Below, piece by piece: positions 13,342-14,642 of a stretch of DNA of 14,642 nucleotides; position 1 is the first letter of the stretch; every line of letters begins with the position of its first letter. The notes beneath the pieces are model-generated. The model saw nothing but the letters and a program-made list of their open reading frames with translations. It was not told the DNA's origin and did not search any database. The stretch comes from Christensenella sp. UBA5327 (lineage in GTDB: Bacteria; Bacillota; Clostridia; Christensenellales; Aristaeellaceae): NCBI GenBank assembly GCA_002411105.1, contig DHQX01000004.1, positions 9,194-23,835 of the forward strand, in the 5' to 3' direction. A program made the position numbers and the translations under genes.

Positions 13342-13971
13342 ATGGCCCAGGACAAGGCATACCTGTGCAAACACATGAAGGCGCCCCATATGCCTGACTG
13401 GCAGGACAACTGCTGGGAGCAGGCGCCCCAGCGCTTCCTGGCGGATACGGTTTCGGGGGAGACCCCCTTTCTGAACACCGAGGTGAGGCTGTTCCGGGAT
13501 GACGGGCAGGAGGCGCTGTTTGTGCGCTTCCTGGGGGAAGACGATGAGGTGCTCTCCACCTTCCGGATGCACGATGAGTGCCTTTACCGGCAGGATGTGT
13601 TTGAGCTGTTCATCGCCCCGGGCGACAGCCTGACGCGCTACATCGAAATAGAGGTCAGCCCCTATGACCAGAAGTTTGTGGGCTGGGTGGTCAATGAGGG
13701 GGCCGGCATAGAACTGGACATGGACCATGACATCCCAGGGCTTGAGACCCGGGCAAAACTGATGCGGGATGTGCTGAAAACCGCCTCCGTGTGGCGCATC
13801 CCCTACAGCGCCTTTGAGCAAAAACCCAAGGCCGGGAGCAAATATCATTTCAATGCCTTCCGCATTGACCATCACACCACCAGGGGACGGTCTCTTCAGG
13901 CCTTAAACGCCACAGGCGAGCCAAACTTCCACGTGCCAGCCGCCTTCATCCCCCTGGTGTTTGCCAAATGA
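13342..13971 (+). CDS. CBM9-like carbohydrate-binding-fold protein, no signal peptide
   Basis: A 209-residue protein resembling the carbohydrate-binding family 9-like (CBM9_2) proteins. The most telling stretch is LYRQDVFELFIAPGDSLTRY followed by IEIEVSPYDQKFVGW, the core of that beta-sandwich. Later WRIPYSAFEQKPKAGSKYHF and FRIDHHTT are also typical. There is no signal peptide or membrane helix, so it appears cytoplasmic. It is a stand-alone module with no linked catalytic domain. ATGs exist at 13336 and 13342; the purine-rich GGAGGGAGGG runs up to 13335, so 13342 has the workable spacing of 6 bases. It follows fprA by 38 bases on the same strand and overlaps the next gene by ATGA. The ligand is unknown; a sugar-binding function is inferred from the fold only. 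Confidence 0.75.
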   Translation: MAQDKAYLCKHMKAPHMPDWQDNCWEQAPQRFLADTVSGETPFLNTEVRLFRDDGQEALFVRFLGEDDEVLSTFRMHDECLYRQDVFELFIAPGDSLTRYIEIEVSPYDQKFVGWVVNEGAGIELDMDHDIPGLETRAKLMRDVLKTASVWRIPYSAFEQKPKAGSKYHFNAFRIDHHTTRGRSLQALNATGEPNFHVPAAFIPLVFAK

Positions 13972-14642
13972 GGGACTACCCCGCGGCCAAAGACGCGCTG
14001 CGGGCCTCCATGGCAGAACTGGTGCAGAGCAAAGGCATGCTCACCGGGCTCACCGTGTGCTATGGTGATGCCCGGCATTGCCATGGCGTGTATGTGGGCA
14101 ACGCCCGGGAGGTGTTATTCGAAGACGGCGGACTCAAGCAAGCGCCGGTTGCGATTGACAGGGATTCGCTGTATGACATCGCCTCCCTCACCAAGCTTTT
14201 CACGCTGATTTCGGCGCTGATGCTGGTTGAGCGGGGGAAAATGGCCTTTGAGGACAGGCTCACCCGGCTTGACCCGCGCTTTGGGGCACTTGGAGACTGC
14301 ACGCTGCTGGAGCTGCTCAGCTATGAGGCGGTGCTCAAAACCCCGGAGCGGGTGGATGCGCAGAAGGACCGGGAGGCGGCGCTGGGGCAGGTGTTTCGCA
14401 CCTATCGGGCGAAGGAAGAGGGCCCGCGGCTGTATTCCGACATGAACGCCCTGGTGCTCAAATACCTGATCGAGGCGGTGTCAGGGCAGGTCTATCACGT
14501 GTTTCTCAGGGAGAATATCCTGGGCCCCCTGGACATGCGGGACAGCTTTGTGAAGGTGCCGGCGCAGCGGGCGGAATGCCTGCTTGACTATAACCACGAA
14601 CACCGGGTGCTGGGCGGGCGGCATGTGCGCCTGGAGAACAAC
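13968..14642 (+). CDS. Serine hydrolase, class C beta-lactamase family (partial, runs off the window)
   Basis: The first 225 codons of an open frame cut by the right edge. It resembles the beta-lactamase-related serine hydrolase (PF00144-type) family, which includes esterases and D-aminopeptidases/DD-peptidases. The nucleophile motif SLTK (S73, K76) lies in the usual YDIASLTKLFT context. The second motif is YSDMN (156-160), where the catalytic Tyr is followed by Ser-Asp, as in many esterase-like members. The usual LLSHTSGLP segment after the nucleophile is replaced by LLSYEAVLKTP (116-126). There is no signal peptide, suggesting a cytoplasmic enzyme. The ATG overlaps the CBM9-like stop (ATGA) and lacks a clear Shine-Dalgarno, so it is probably coupled. 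Substrate unknown. Confidence 0.82.
   Translation, partial: MRDYPAAKDALRASMAELVQSKGMLTGLTVCYGDARHCHGVYVGNAREVLFEDGGLKQAPVAIDRDSLYDIASLTKLFTLISALMLVERGKMAFEDRLTRLDPRFGALGDCTLLELLSYEAVLKTPERVDAQKDREAALGQVFRTYRAKEEGPRLYSDMNALVLKYLIEAVSGQVYHVFLRENILGPLDMRDSFVKVPAQRAECLLDYNHEHRVLGGRHVRLENN

Noticed and set aside
1..14642. CRISPR arrays, tRNA or rRNA genes, insertion sequences, att sites
   Set aside because: No regularly spaced DNA repeats, cloverleaf-like segments, transposase-like frames or flanking target duplications were seen. The seven RCC1 repeats are protein-level and too divergent to be a DNA repeat array.

Overview
The window reads as a chromosomal segment of an anaerobic Gram-positive-type bacterium, most likely a high-GC member of the Clostridia. 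This rests on strong AGGAGG-type ribosome binding sites, a pyrB-pyrI pair, an FprA-type flavodiiron protein, a ybaB-recR pair and a clostridial-style oligopeptide (Opp/Dpp) transporter. The genus cannot be fixed from the sequence.

Left part (1-4051, plus strand): the 3' end of pyrB overlaps pyrI (aspartate carbamoyltransferase). Next comes an intrinsic terminator whose loop carries an extended -10 promoter. That promoter probably drives a tightly packed operon: ybaB (nucleoid-associated), recR (recombination repair), a thymidine kinase, rmuC, and a glyoxalase-fold (VOC) protein. Most junctions overlap or abut by a few bases. Two long perfect hairpins (4062-4093 and 4141-4178) separate this block from the convergent minus-strand operon.

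Middle part (4199-11880, minus strand; transcription runs right to left): a complete oligopeptide-type ABC importer in the order oppA (binding protein), oppB, oppC, oppD, oppF, then a 69-residue single-pass membrane protein coupled by an ATGA overlap. Two subunits carry large domain insertions. OppC has a seven-repeat RCC1-like beta-propeller spliced into its first extracellular loop, directly before the conserved LGTDHLGRD motif. OppF has about 185 mostly helical, coiled-coil-like residues between its Walker A region and its Q-loop. The binding protein has a signal peptide but no lipobox cysteine. Together these suggest a structurally modified importer whose extracellular propeller could take part in capturing or retaining the binding protein or its ligand. 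This is the most unusual content of the window.

Right part (12113-14642, plus strand): divergent from oppA lies a flavodiiron protein (FprA-type, O2/NO reductase). It is followed by a CBM9-like protein without a signal peptide and, overlapping by ATGA, a serine hydrolase of the class C beta-lactamase family that runs off the window. The 232-base divergent region holds a good promoter for oppA (TTGATT, 17 bases, TATAAT) and an extended -10 promoter for fprA.

No tRNA, rRNA, CRISPR array, insertion sequence or attachment site was seen. No stretch longer than 300 bases lacks a gene.
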